Assembly: GCA_963808725.1 (NCBI GenBank)
Contig: CAWEGO010000004.1
Coordinates: 124,001 to 188,000, forward strand
From: JAHFUA01 sp963808725
GTDB taxonomy: Bacteria; Acidobacteriota; Terriglobia; Terriglobales; Acidobacteriaceae
DNA length: 64,000 nucleotides
Reading direction: 5' to 3'
Under the pieces are notes generated by a model. The model was not told where the DNA came from and searched no databases. It saw nothing but the letters and a program-made list of their open reading frames with translations. Below, piece after piece: positions 43,458 through 50,618 of this stretch (the first letter of the stretch is position 1; the number at the start of each line of letters is the position of its first letter). A program made the translations under genes and the position numbers.

Positions 43458-43728
43458 ACTTCACTTCGCTTGGCGGAATCTTGCCCAATTTCTGAGGCAG
43501 AATTGGAGTTTGGCCCCATGTAGCCAGGCAGACAACGTCACTGAAGCTGTGGCACAGGGGTAATCGGAGGGAACAAGGCGGTCTCTTTTCTGAGCGCGGG
43601 CGAGCAGGAGCGGATCGAAAGCTAAGGGGCCAAGGTGATTCCGAGCGGCCTTTTCTCCCCAAAGTAACTTGTCGGCCCCGCGCCAACGAAACAGAATAAA
43701 CAGTCATCGTTTCGGGGAGGGAGCCAAG

Positions 43729-44391
43729 ATGCGGTACGCTGCGGCTGGTTTGCTGTTTGTGGCATGCCTGGCGCTTCCACCAGCAGGCGCGCAATCCACC
43801 GGTTCAGACACTCCTGCTCCAGACCAGAACAAGGCCCAGAGCAAACCCCGCCGGGTATGGGACAACGATGACATCCAGAGCCTTCGGGGCGGCATCAGCG
43901 TCGTAGGCAATCCGTCCAGCACGAAGCCGGCGACTGCCAAGGCCGCAGCTCCAAAGAAGCCGCTCCCCGCCAAGCCGCCTGGCTTGCAATTCGAGGCCAC
44001 TACCATCGATGGCGACGAGATCACCAACGAGTCGCTCAAAGGCAAAACCATCCTGGTACAGTTCTGGACCACCTGGTGCCCGCACTGCCGCAACGACCAG
44101 GCTGCGGTGGATCGCATCGCGCGCTCCTTCGACAGCGAGGAAGTGGCGGTTCTCGCCGTGGACGTGGAGGAGTCCAAGAAGAAGGTTGACCAGTATCTGA
44201 AGGCGAGTCCGCGCTCGTGCCCGATCATCCTCTCTGCGGATACCACTCTCATGTCGCTGTTCGCGAATAGGACCTTCCCGACTTACGTCCTCATTGACCG
44301 CGACGGACACATCGCCGGAACCAGGCACGGAGAGATCGGGGAAGAGGGCATGCGCAAGCTCTTGAGCCACGCCGGAGTCGAAGCGGACTAA
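43729..44391 (+). CDS. Periplasmic TlpA-like thiol:disulfide thioredoxin
   Basis: 220 residues from the ATG at 43729 with GGGAGG upstream. Signal peptide about 1-21, an Ala/Pro/Lys linker, then a thioredoxin-fold domain with the active site WCPHC (Cys117, Cys120), FPTYVLIDRDGHIAG with the cis-Pro, and a C-terminal helix. It reduces or shuffles disulfides in the periplasm, often for cytochrome c maturation. The last 96 nt, plus a short tail, are duplicated at 46300-46421, where they mark the far side of the restriction-modification islet. The 271 nt upstream (43458-43728) shows no gene. Confidence 0.9.
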   Translation: MRYAAAGLLFVACLALPPAGAQSTGSDTPAPDQNKAQSKPRRVWDNDDIQSLRGGISVVGNPSSTKPATAKAAAPKKPLPAKPPGLQFEATTIDGDEITNESLKGKTILVQFWTTWCPHCRNDQAAVDRIARSFDSEEVAVLAVDVEESKKKVDQYLKASPRSCPIILSADTTLMSLFANRTFPTYVLIDRDGHIAGTRHGEIGEEGMRKLLSHAGVEAD

Positions 44392-44417
44392 CGGCTGGAG
44401 GGAGTGGGCGGATTCGA
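44296..44417 (+). repeat. 122-nt direct repeat, left copy (tlpA 3' end)
   Basis: Covers the last codons of tlpA, its stop codon and a 24-nt tail resembling the acceptor and T-arm end of tRNA-Arg (GCTGGAGGGAGTGGGCGG then ATTCGA). The matching copy is at 46300-46421, offset 2004 nt, with about six differences. The two copies flank the restriction-modification genes. Confidence 0.9.
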
Positions 44418-44572
44418 GCTCGGTGATTCGGAGGCAGGACTTGAGCCTCGCCGCCACCAGCCAGGCGGACAGCGTCACACAAGCCGAGCCACGGGAGTAA
44501 TCGGGGAGAACAAGGACAGTCACTCCCCGAGTGCGGGCGGGCGCCCGCGTGGCGAGCTATTCTTGCGGGAAG

Positions 44573-45211
44573 ATGGCAACCCTTACCTTGCCGGAGCCGC
44601 TGGAAAAACGCGGATTCAACCCCGAGGCGAAGATTCCGTTTGGGGTCACTACGGGCCACGTTCACGCGGCAATGCAGGATTTCATCGAATTCTTAAGCAC
44701 GGTTGACGGGCAGTTGCACGCCAAGGGAATGGCCAGCCTCGAAAACACGATGATGCAGGCGAACTTCAGCAGCTTGGTTAGCGAGGCGATGTCCGCCCGA
44801 ATCCCCTATCACTGCCCAACCGTCGTCAAGAACCAATACCACAACGGGCATCCTGACATTTTGCCAGCCGGAAAATATCCGGGCGATGCGGCCCAGCACG
44901 CGGGGAGGGATGGAATTGAAGTTAAAGCCTCCCGGTACCTACAGGGCTGGCAAGGACACAACGCTGAGGATGTGTGGCTCATGATTTTCGTTTTTCAAAG
45001 CGGGCGCGAGGGCCCGAAAGTAAAGGGCACGCCCGCGTTTAAGTTTCTGCTGGTGGCCGGGGCGATGCTTTCAAAACAAGATTGGCTGTTTGCGGGCCGG
45101 TCAGAAACCAGCCGCCGCACGATTACCGCAAGCGTGACGAAAGTGGGCGCGGCGAAGATGATGGCAAACTGGATTTACAAGTGTCAGGAGCTACGCGAGG
45201 GCAAAGGTTAA
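44573..45211 (+). CDS. Putative type II restriction endonuclease (PD-ExK fold)
   Basis: 212 residues. A PD-(D/E)xK nuclease motif is visible: Pro94-Asp95 in NGHPDIL and Glu116-Val-Lys118 in DGIEVKAS, followed by hydrophobic strand VWLMIFVF. These would hold the metal ions for DNA cleavage. The recognition sequence is not predictable. The gene converges on and overlaps the 3' end of a DNA methyltransferase by 21 nt, the classic pairing of a type II system. The ribosome-binding site is weak (GGGAAG close to the ATG). The two genes fill the space between the 122-nt repeats. GC appears somewhat lower than in neighbouring genes, consistent with transfer. Confidence 0.72.
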   Translation: MATLTLPEPLEKRGFNPEAKIPFGVTTGHVHAAMQDFIEFLSTVDGQLHAKGMASLENTMMQANFSSLVSEAMSARIPYHCPTVVKNQYHNGHPDILPAGKYPGDAAQHAGRDGIEVKASRYLQGWQGHNAEDVWLMIFVFQSGREGPKVKGTPAFKFLLVAGAMLSKQDWLFAGRSETSRRTITASVTKVGAAKMMANWIYKCQELREGKG

Positions 45212-46180
45212 CTGGTCACGCCCCACTACCACTTTGGAAAGCCGTTCGATGCACTGCGGGGCCGGCTCATAGTATTCGATGTTTTTCTCTATTCCGACAC
45301 ACGGAATGCCCAGCGCGATTGCAGCCGCAACCGTGGAGCCGGAACCCATGAACGGGTCAAGCACGATTCCCCTTCCCAGCGGCAACACGGCATAAACCAG
45401 TTCGCGCAGCAGGGCCTGCGGTTTCAAGCTTGGGTGCTTTGCAAGCTCGCGTTCCTCGCGTGGCGTGCGCCCAACCTCAACCAAATCGGTAAATGGCAGC
45501 CCCTCGGGCAACCGCCGCAGCCCGCCTGTTTCAAACTGGCGCAAGCAATCGCTGACCTTCATACCGGCTGGGATTGGCCGCCGCATTATGCCCCACGGCT
45601 CGTAACTTCCCCGTGGTAGTGAGCACACGTCGGGGAATTCGTCCTCGGCATTCTTGGGGCGGTCACCACCGCGCAGCGTGCGCACCGCGCGAATCAGTTG
45701 GCCGCGAAATTCTAGCCCGCCAGCCACAAGCGCCCCGTACACAAGTTGGCACAGGAAAGAATTGCAGGCGATGAATACGTGCCCTCCCGGCCTCAGCACG
45801 TGTACCGCAACCTTGGCCCATTCCGTGAAGAATCGTGAAACCTGCGCTCGCTCCTTCGGATTCAGCGCCGTAAATCTTGGGAGCGGCTGGCGCACGGAAC
45901 CGTCAAACGATGGCGGGATTCGCCAGATTCCGCCGTTGCCGTTTGCCCGTTTCTCAAGTTGGTCGAACTCGTACTCCTTAACGCCGTAAGGCGGATCGGT
46001 CACAATCCCGTGAATCGAATTTTCAGGCACACGCCCCATCCATTCAAAGCAATCGGCGTGAACGATGAGGGAGTGGTCAATGGATTTGTGCGCGCAATCC
46101 AGCGCAAGCTCGGAAAGGGGAGGCACGGTTGGCAACGAGTATAACGCAGGGCCGCCGCTTTTTCTTCGCCTCTTTTCCAC
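45191..46180 (-). CDS. Type II DNA methyltransferase (N6-adenine or N4-cytosine, beta class)
   Basis: 329 residues, beginning at a GTG. The catalytic motif DPPYGV (62-65 as DPPY) precedes the SAM-binding motif DPFMGSGST, the order of beta-class amino-methyltransferases. The middle contains the target-recognition region around RAVRTLRGGDRPKNAEDEF. It would methylate N6 of adenine or N4 of cytosine and protect the cell from the convergent endonuclease. Only a short upstream space (46181-46299) remains before the right repeat, so its promoter must be there. No controller (C) protein is found. Confidence 0.9.
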   Translation of the reverse strand: MEKRRRKSGGPALYSLPTVPPLSELALDCAHKSIDHSLIVHADCFEWMGRVPENSIHGIVTDPPYGVKEYEFDQLEKRANGNGGIWRIPPSFDGSVRQPLPRFTALNPKERAQVSRFFTEWAKVAVHVLRPGGHVFIACNSFLCQLVYGALVAGGLEFRGQLIRAVRTLRGGDRPKNAEDEFPDVCSLPRGSYEPWGIMRRPIPAGMKVSDCLRQFETGGLRRLPEGLPFTDLVEVGRTPREERELAKHPSLKPQALLRELVYAVLPLGRGIVLDPFMGSGSTVAAAIALGIPCVGIEKNIEYYEPAPQCIERLSKVVVGRDQLTFALA

Positions 46181-46299
46181 AGGTACGGGGGTCGCTATTC
46201 CGGGAGCCGTTATTCTCCACCGAAGTACAATTCCGCTTCCTGCAAACCCTGTTACAAGGATGGGCGAAAAGCAGAGGCGGCCCGGCGTGTGGCGGCTTA

Positions 46300-46421
46300 G
46301 ACCGCGACGGATACATCGCCGGAACCAGGCACGGAGAGATCGGGGAAGAGGGTATGCGCAAGCTCTTGAGCCACGCCGGAGTCGGAGCGGACTAACGGCT
46401 GGAGGGCCCGGGCGGATTCGA
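46300..46421 (+). repeat. 122-nt direct repeat, right copy
   Basis: Near-identical to 44296-44417. It encodes in frame the tlpA C-terminus DGYIAGTRHGEIGEEGMRKL with changes His to Tyr and Glu to Gly, and then runs directly into a tRNA-Arg 3'-half copy at 46398-46442. No start or upstream tlpA part is present. Confidence 0.9.
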
Positions 46422-46442
46422 ACCGCCGACCTAGAGTTTAGG
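46398..46442. repeat. Attachment-site-like copy of the tRNA-Arg 3' half
   Basis: 45 nt match the tRNA-Arg gene region 48776-48820 at 44 positions. It covers the encoded CCA, acceptor 3' strand, T arm and the anticodon arm up to the anticodon, then diverges. It is too short to be a tRNA and is the expected scar of integration into a tRNA 3' end. Confidence 0.85.
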
Positions 46443-46501
46443 GTACGGCGGATCCAGGCGCGTTGCGCGAACCCACTTCGAGCGTTTAAGGCTGGAAGCC
46501 T

Positions 46502-46795
46502 TCAGTGAGTGACCTTTTTTGTGCCCGCCTGCCCGGTGTAGGGGTTTGTATTGCCCTTTGCGGAGAAGTTGTCCCGTTGCGTGCTGTTCGGGGCAGTCCG
46601 ATGGTACGACTGAACGCGAGTTCCGCTCTTACGAGTGTAGCTACGAACATGAACATCGCTGCTACTGCGAGAGCAACAAGAGCTGGCGGCGTGTGCAGCC
46701 GAAAAGCGTGGCTTGTGACCGCCAGCCCACATCAGCTCTGATTGTGAAAAGAACAGCGCGCATGCCAGGGCCACGACTGCCAATAATTTCCGCAT
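46502..46795 (-). CDS. Small secreted protein with SRSYTRKSGTRVQSYHR-type motif
   Basis: 97 residues. Signal peptide about 1-24 (MRKLLAVVALACALFFSQSE). The mature part contains VHVRSYTRKSGTRVQSYHRTAPNSTQRDNFSAKGNTNPYTGQAGTKK. This is a widespread short module, VRGYTRKDGTYV..HYRTAPN..DNFSTRGNVNPYTGK, of unknown function, often encoded near genomic islands. AAGGA precedes the ATG. It is the gene nearest the att copy inside islet 2. Confidence 0.8.
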   Translation of the reverse strand: MRKLLAVVALACALFFSQSELMWAGGHKPRFSAAHAASSCCSRSSSDVHVRSYTRKSGTRVQSYHRTAPNSTQRDNFSAKGNTNPYTGQAGTKKVTH

Positions 46796-46895
46796 AAAAA
46801 TTTCCTTTCAGCTTTCTTGAATGAGGCGACGGCAGGGGGGAGCGTCTTATGCCATCGTGCAACGTCTACCGCGGGGGAGCGGTTCGCTTGACCAT

Positions 46896-47411
46896 CTACT
46901 GATCTTTGACCTGCATGCCGCCGGGCAAGGCTTTCCATCCCTTTTCTGCAGGCTGGGGCTTGGCGGAGGAAGCCGGCGCAGTTTTAGGGACGTAGGGCTT
47001 GATACCATACCAGTTTCTTCCGGCGGCGGCGCGGGCCAAGGTTTCAATGGCGCCTTTCTCGTCAAGCTCGGGATGCTTGTCGGACACCTCAATGAATTCC
47101 TGGATCAGCTCTCTGACCTTAACGTCAGATGTAACGGTGAAAACCTCCATGGGCTCGGGGCTGTTGTCCAGAAGGTAGCCGTCGGCCATGTCCATCCACA
47201 TTGTGACCGTTCCCATGCAATAACCGAAGTTCCTCGCAGACTCGGCCGAGGACCAAGGTCCTGGCGTGGCGGATTCACGAATAGCGACCCTGCAGGCGTC
47301 CTTCAGCACCTTAGTAGTGGCCGTGACTTGTGCGAATGAAACAGCCGAGAAGAGCAGAACCGCAAACAAGCAGCGCACGAAAATCCTCCCCTTGGGGGAG
47401 GTCATGATCAT
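46896..47411 (-). CDS. Rap1a/Tai-like orphan immunity protein (putative)
   Basis: 171 residues with a signal peptide (RIFVRCLFAVLLFSAVSFA). The mature part has the Rap1a/Tai immunity layout: a Cys near the N-terminus (KDACRVAIRE), NFGYCMGTVTMWMDMADGY, a helical C-terminal half with VRELIQEFIEVSDKHPELDEKGAIETLARAA. In type VI secretion such proteins neutralise imported amidase toxins in the periplasm. No cognate effector or secretion gene is present, so it would be a stand-alone defence gene. The start may be at the first ATG or at an internal ATG six nt on. Assignment by pattern, moderate. Confidence 0.6.
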   Translation of the reverse strand: MIMTSPKGRIFVRCLFAVLLFSAVSFAQVTATTKVLKDACRVAIRESATPGPWSSAESARNFGYCMGTVTMWMDMADGYLLDNSPEPMEVFTVTSDVKVRELIQEFIEVSDKHPELDEKGAIETLARAAAGRNWYGIKPYVPKTAPASSAKPQPAEKGWKALPGGMQVKDQ

Positions 47412-47496
47412 CCCGCAGTTACCTTCGGTGACTCAAGTTCCCTACGGGCCAACGAAGATTTAGCGAAACTCGCCTCGCTGTAACTATAATCGGGAT

Positions 47497-48060
47497 ATGC
47501 CGATGTCCGAGGAGTTGTACATCTTCGTCGAACGGTATGCGCATTTCTCGAACCTGCATACGATCTACAGGGACCTGCTCTCGGGACACTACAAGCCTTC
47601 AGTCAACGTCAACCCCAGGCCAGAAGAGTGGGACATCACAAACGTGTCGTCCACGATGATGCTCGTGCTGTACGCCTATTTCCACAGCTTGATCGAGGAC
47701 GATCCGCAAGCTCTTAACGGCTTCCGAATCTGGCGCGAGAGCTGGCCGGAAGAAGAGAAAGCAATAGCCGCGGTCGAGGCTCAGGTGGATCCGCTGCGGC
47801 CGAGCCTGAGACTGTTTCGCAACAGAGTCGGGTTCCACGGCAGCCGCTCACGGGATCACGAGAAGGCGGGACGCGACTTCTTCGCGCAGTACTCTGGAAC
47901 TGATGTCTGGAATGCCATGATGAACTTCAAGTCGCTGGGCGCTGCTCTTTTCGCGAAGGACGTTCGACAGGCAGAAAGGTCTAGATCCAAGCCGGGCGCG
48001 GCAGTGGATCGACAGAATCGCAGCCAGATGCAAGTGAGTCTGGCGCTCCGCAAGCGATGA
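47497..48060 (+). CDS. HEPN-like protein (possible RNase toxin/abortive infection)
   Basis: 187 residues, no signal peptide, mostly helical. The central motif FRNRVGFHG carries R-N-x4-H, within the Rx4-6H pattern of HEPN nucleases, and is followed by SRSRDHEKAGRDFFAQY. Many HEPN proteins cleave RNA in toxin-antitoxin or abortive-infection systems. No antitoxin (MNT or other) is adjacent. It is the only plus-strand gene in islet 2. The C-terminal 40 residues are basic and low-complexity. The family is not certain. Confidence 0.55.
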   Translation: MPMSEELYIFVERYAHFSNLHTIYRDLLSGHYKPSVNVNPRPEEWDITNVSSTMMLVLYAYFHSLIEDDPQALNGFRIWRESWPEEEKAIAAVEAQVDPLRPSLRLFRNRVGFHGSRSRDHEKAGRDFFAQYSGTDVWNAMMNFKSLGAALFAKDVRQAERSRSKPGAAVDRQNRSQMQVSLALRKR

Positions 48061-48125
48061 CTCGCACGAGCACGCAACATCAGGCTCGCCGCGGCCGTGC
48101 ATGGTCACGGTATGCGAGGAGGAAC

Positions 48126-48677
48126 TTAGGTTGATCGCCCACCTCCACCGTCTGCTCCCCACTTGTTGCGGAGAGCGACTGCAGCCTCCTCTAGGCCGAG
48201 GGCACGCTCTTCATCGCCGTGCGCCCGGGCGGTGTCGGCCTGATGCTGTCTGGCCCTGGCGCGGATAGAGGCATTGACGGAGAAGTACCAATTCACAAAG
48301 AAATCGGAATCCTGCTTGGGATAGGCGGTGAAGTGCCAATCCTCGGCGTCTTGCATGGCCTCGTTCCAGACTAGCAGGCCCAGGAACTTGCCGGTTTCGG
48401 CGTAGGCCACTTCCGGGTCGGGGAACTCCTGCGCTAGCGCGTCGTAGAGCCGCTCGAACTCCGGTTTTCACTCGTCCCTATTGCCAGTGCAGGCGATAAA
48501 CTTGGCGGTAAATTCCCTGTGGGCGTGCATGTATTCGCGGATGGCGGCCCGCGCGGGCTCTTCGGCGTCCGGGTCGTGCTGGCGCACGATGCGCAGCCTG
48601 TCATCAAAAACCTCAGCCCGCGCCTGCTGGGTCACGGGCATCGTGCCGGCGTCAATCGTCAATTTCACCAATCCCAT
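48126..48677 (-). pseudogene. Helical protein gene interrupted by one in-frame TGA
   Basis: From the ATG at 48677, 69 residues (MGLVKLTIDAGTMPVTQQAR...ACTGNRDE) run to a TGA at 48470-48468. The same frame continues without another stop: KPEFERLYDALAQEFPDPEVAYAETGKFLGLLVWNEAMQDAEDWHFTAYPKQDSDFFVNWYFSVN, to 48126. Trp (TGG) at the TGA would give a 183-residue protein; a single G-to-A change explains the break. No family recognised. Read-through or selenocysteine insertion seems unlikely (no Cys-rich or selenoprotein context). Confidence 0.65.
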
Positions 48678-48775
48678 ATTCGTCCTCGGCTATGCTCTTG
48701 ATTTCGTCAAGCTCCCCCATTGAGAGACAGCCCCATTCTAGGCCGCGTTCAACAGCTCGGCAATCATTGCAGGCA

Positions 48776-48820
48776 GCTGGAGGGGCCGGGCGGATTCGAA
48801 CCGCCGACCTAGAGTTTAGG
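48776..48820. repeat. Attachment core at the tRNA-Arg 3' half
   Basis: The 45-nt segment shared with 46398-46442. It lies within and just past the 3' end of the intact tRNA-Arg gene and forms the right boundary of islet 2. Confidence 0.85.
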
Positions 48821-48854
48821 AAACTCTTGCTCTATCCATCTGAGCTACGGCCCC
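48778..48854 (-). tRNA. tRNA-Arg (anticodon CCU)
   Basis: 77 nt including encoded CCA. The acceptor GGGGCCG pairs with CGGCCCC, the D arm is GCTCAGATGGATAGAGC, and the anticodon stem AGAGT/ACTCT encloses TTCCTAA, giving CCT. The T arm is GGCGG TTCGAAT CCGCC. The discriminator base reads U. A partial copy of its 3' half lies at 46398-46442, showing use as an integration site. Confidence 0.93.
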
Positions 48855-48925
48855 GCTGCCCTCAGCTTAGCACGTGGCGCGGGCTGTACCCACCTCTGCA
48901 CCGGAATCAGGAGCGCCGCGCGCCG

Positions 48926-49294
48926 CTACACACCGAATTGATTGATGCGCTCCGCCGTCTTGTAGGCGTCGACCATGCTCCAGATCCAGAGAATCGGGGC
49001 GATGATGAATCCGATGAGCACCCACATCAGGGCCAGCGAACAGAAATACGCGATCATGAACGCCACACCCTTCCCGATCTGGCCGTTGTAGATCTGCCCC
49101 AGTCCAGCCAGGAGGAATGAGAGAAGCACGGCCACGCCCGGATTCTTGGGCGCGCGGATGACCACCACCTGCGGCGCGGGACCGGCTCCGGCCGCAGCGC
49201 CGGGCGCTTGCACGATCATGCTGTCCTGCGGAGTTCCGCATTGCGAGCAGAACCTGGCGTTGCCGATCTCGCTTCCACACTTGCTGCAATACAT
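48926..49294 (-). CDS. Zinc-ribbon and TM2 domain membrane protein
   Basis: 122 residues. N-terminal zinc ribbon MYCSKCGSEIGNARFCSQCG (two CxxC pairs), a Pro/Ala/Gly linker, then a TM2 domain with two helices: NPGVAVLLSFLLAGLGQIYNGQIGKGVAFMIAYFCSLALMWVLIGFIIAPILWIWSMVDAYK. TM2 proteins are widespread with poorly known functions. The gene stands alone next to tRNA-Arg. Confidence 0.92.
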   Translation of the reverse strand: MYCSKCGSEIGNARFCSQCGTPQDSMIVQAPGAAAGAGPAPQVVVIRAPKNPGVAVLLSFLLAGLGQIYNGQIGKGVAFMIAYFCSLALMWVLIGFIIAPILWIWSMVDAYKTAERINQFGV

Positions 49295-49365
49295 CGAAGC
49301 GCTCCGAGCCGAACCGCGCCGATTGTACTCCGCAGCGCATGAGAGTCAATCGCGCCACTCTCGGT

Positions 49366-50382
49366 TCACCTGCCGAATACCAGCACCACAAACGTGTTGG
49401 GCAGGATCGCCGGACGTTGGCGCGGCTGCCCGAGAACGGGTGGCGGCGCGGGTGCGAAGTCCGCGGTCACCAGGTACACCTGGTGGGTGGCAGGATCGAG
49501 GGCCATGGTCCGCGCGCCGCGCTGCGTGGAGACGTTCTCCACCACGGCAAACTTGTCGGGCGTCTCCTCGTGAATCACGGTCAGGGTGCCGTCGCCGTTG
49601 GAAGCGTAGGCGTACTGCAAGCCGGGATCGAAGGTGGTGGCATCGACGCCGCTTCCGATGGGCAGGGTAATGATCACTTTTCCGCTGTCGGCATCCACCA
49701 CCGCCATCAACTGGTTGCGGCAGCCGGCGAACAGGCGGCGGTGTTCGCGATCGATGGCCAGCCCACTGGGTTCTTCGCAGGGCGCGAGCGGCCAGCGTGC
49801 CACCACTTCCAGCTTGCGGGAATCGAGCGCCAGCAACTGGCTCTTGTCTTCGAGGTTGACGTAAACCCGCCCGCGGCCGTCGGCGACGGCGAACTCCGGC
49901 TTGCCTCCCAGCGGCACCGTGCCGGCGACCGCGCCCGTGGCGGCGTCGATGGCGGTGGCATCGCTGGAACGACCGTTCATGGTGAACACGCGCTTGCTGG
50001 CAGGATCGTAAACGATGGCGTCGGGATTCTGGCCGGCCTTGACCTGGCCGATAGTGGCGAGCGTCTTGAGGTCGAAGATCGTCACCGTGTTGGCGCGGCC
50101 ATTGCTGGTAAAGCCGCGGCCCAGCTCCGGCGCAAGCGCGATGCCGTGCACCCCGCCGGTATCGGGAATGTCGCCTACTACTTTGCCACTGGCCGGATCG
50201 AGCACGATGACGTGGGTCACGCGCGAGATGTAGAGCCGTCCCGCGCCCGGATCGAAGGTCAGATAGTCCCAGCCGCCTTCGCCGCCCAGGGGAATTTTCT
50301 TCGCCAGATGGTATCCCGAAGCGGCGAAGCTGGCTGTCGAGAGCAGCATGAGCATGGCTAGAGTAAACGGGCGGAATCTCAT
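49366..50382 (-). CDS. YncE-like beta-propeller secreted protein
   Basis: 338 residues from the ATG at 50382. Signal peptide about 1-21. Seven-bladed propeller with repeated blades such as GGWDYLTFDPGAGRLYISRVTHVIVLDPASGKVVGDI, TVTIFDLKTLATIGQVKAGQNPDAIVYDPASKRVFTMNG and TLTVIHEETPDKFAVVENVSTQRGARTMALDPATHQVYLVTADF. YncE-like proteins are periplasmic and of uncertain function, probably ligand binding. The divergent giant secreted gene begins 236 nt away. Confidence 0.9.
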   Translation of the reverse strand: MRFRPFTLAMLMLLSTASFAASGYHLAKKIPLGGEGGWDYLTFDPGAGRLYISRVTHVIVLDPASGKVVGDIPDTGGVHGIALAPELGRGFTSNGRANTVTIFDLKTLATIGQVKAGQNPDAIVYDPASKRVFTMNGRSSDATAIDAATGAVAGTVPLGGKPEFAVADGRGRVYVNLEDKSQLLALDSRKLEVVARWPLAPCEEPSGLAIDREHRRLFAGCRNQLMAVVDADSGKVIITLPIGSGVDATTFDPGLQYAYASNGDGTLTVIHEETPDKFAVVENVSTQRGARTMALDPATHQVYLVTADFAPAPPPVLGQPRQRPAILPNTFVVLVFGR

Positions 50383-50618
50383 GACCTTCGTCCTTTGCAC
50401 CAAGCGGCGCGGGATGGTAGCTGCGAAATAGCTGGCGGTCAAGGGCTACACTCTCGGGTTCGTGGAACGTCCCAAGGGAACCAAAGGGCATACTGGCCCA
50501 TGACCATTGTTCTTGTTGACTGCATCCCAAACTTAGTCAAATATACCCGGCAAATAACCTTCCCCTGGTGCAGGCCCTCGGAAAAAAGTCTACCGGAAAA
50601 TCGATGGAGGAGAACTTT

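Noticed and set aside
46129..46395. Plus-strand frame ending in a tlpA-like C-terminus
   Set aside because: It reads through the duplicated 122-nt repeat; no thioredoxin domain or start signal.
48468..48470. TGA as a selenocysteine codon
   Set aside because: The context gives Trp as the natural residue, and no redox motif or selenocysteine insertion element is apparent.
48678..48740. 22-residue minus-strand frame beginning MGELDEIKSIAEDE before the split gene
   Set aside because: No ribosome-binding site and it overlaps the next start; too short to support.
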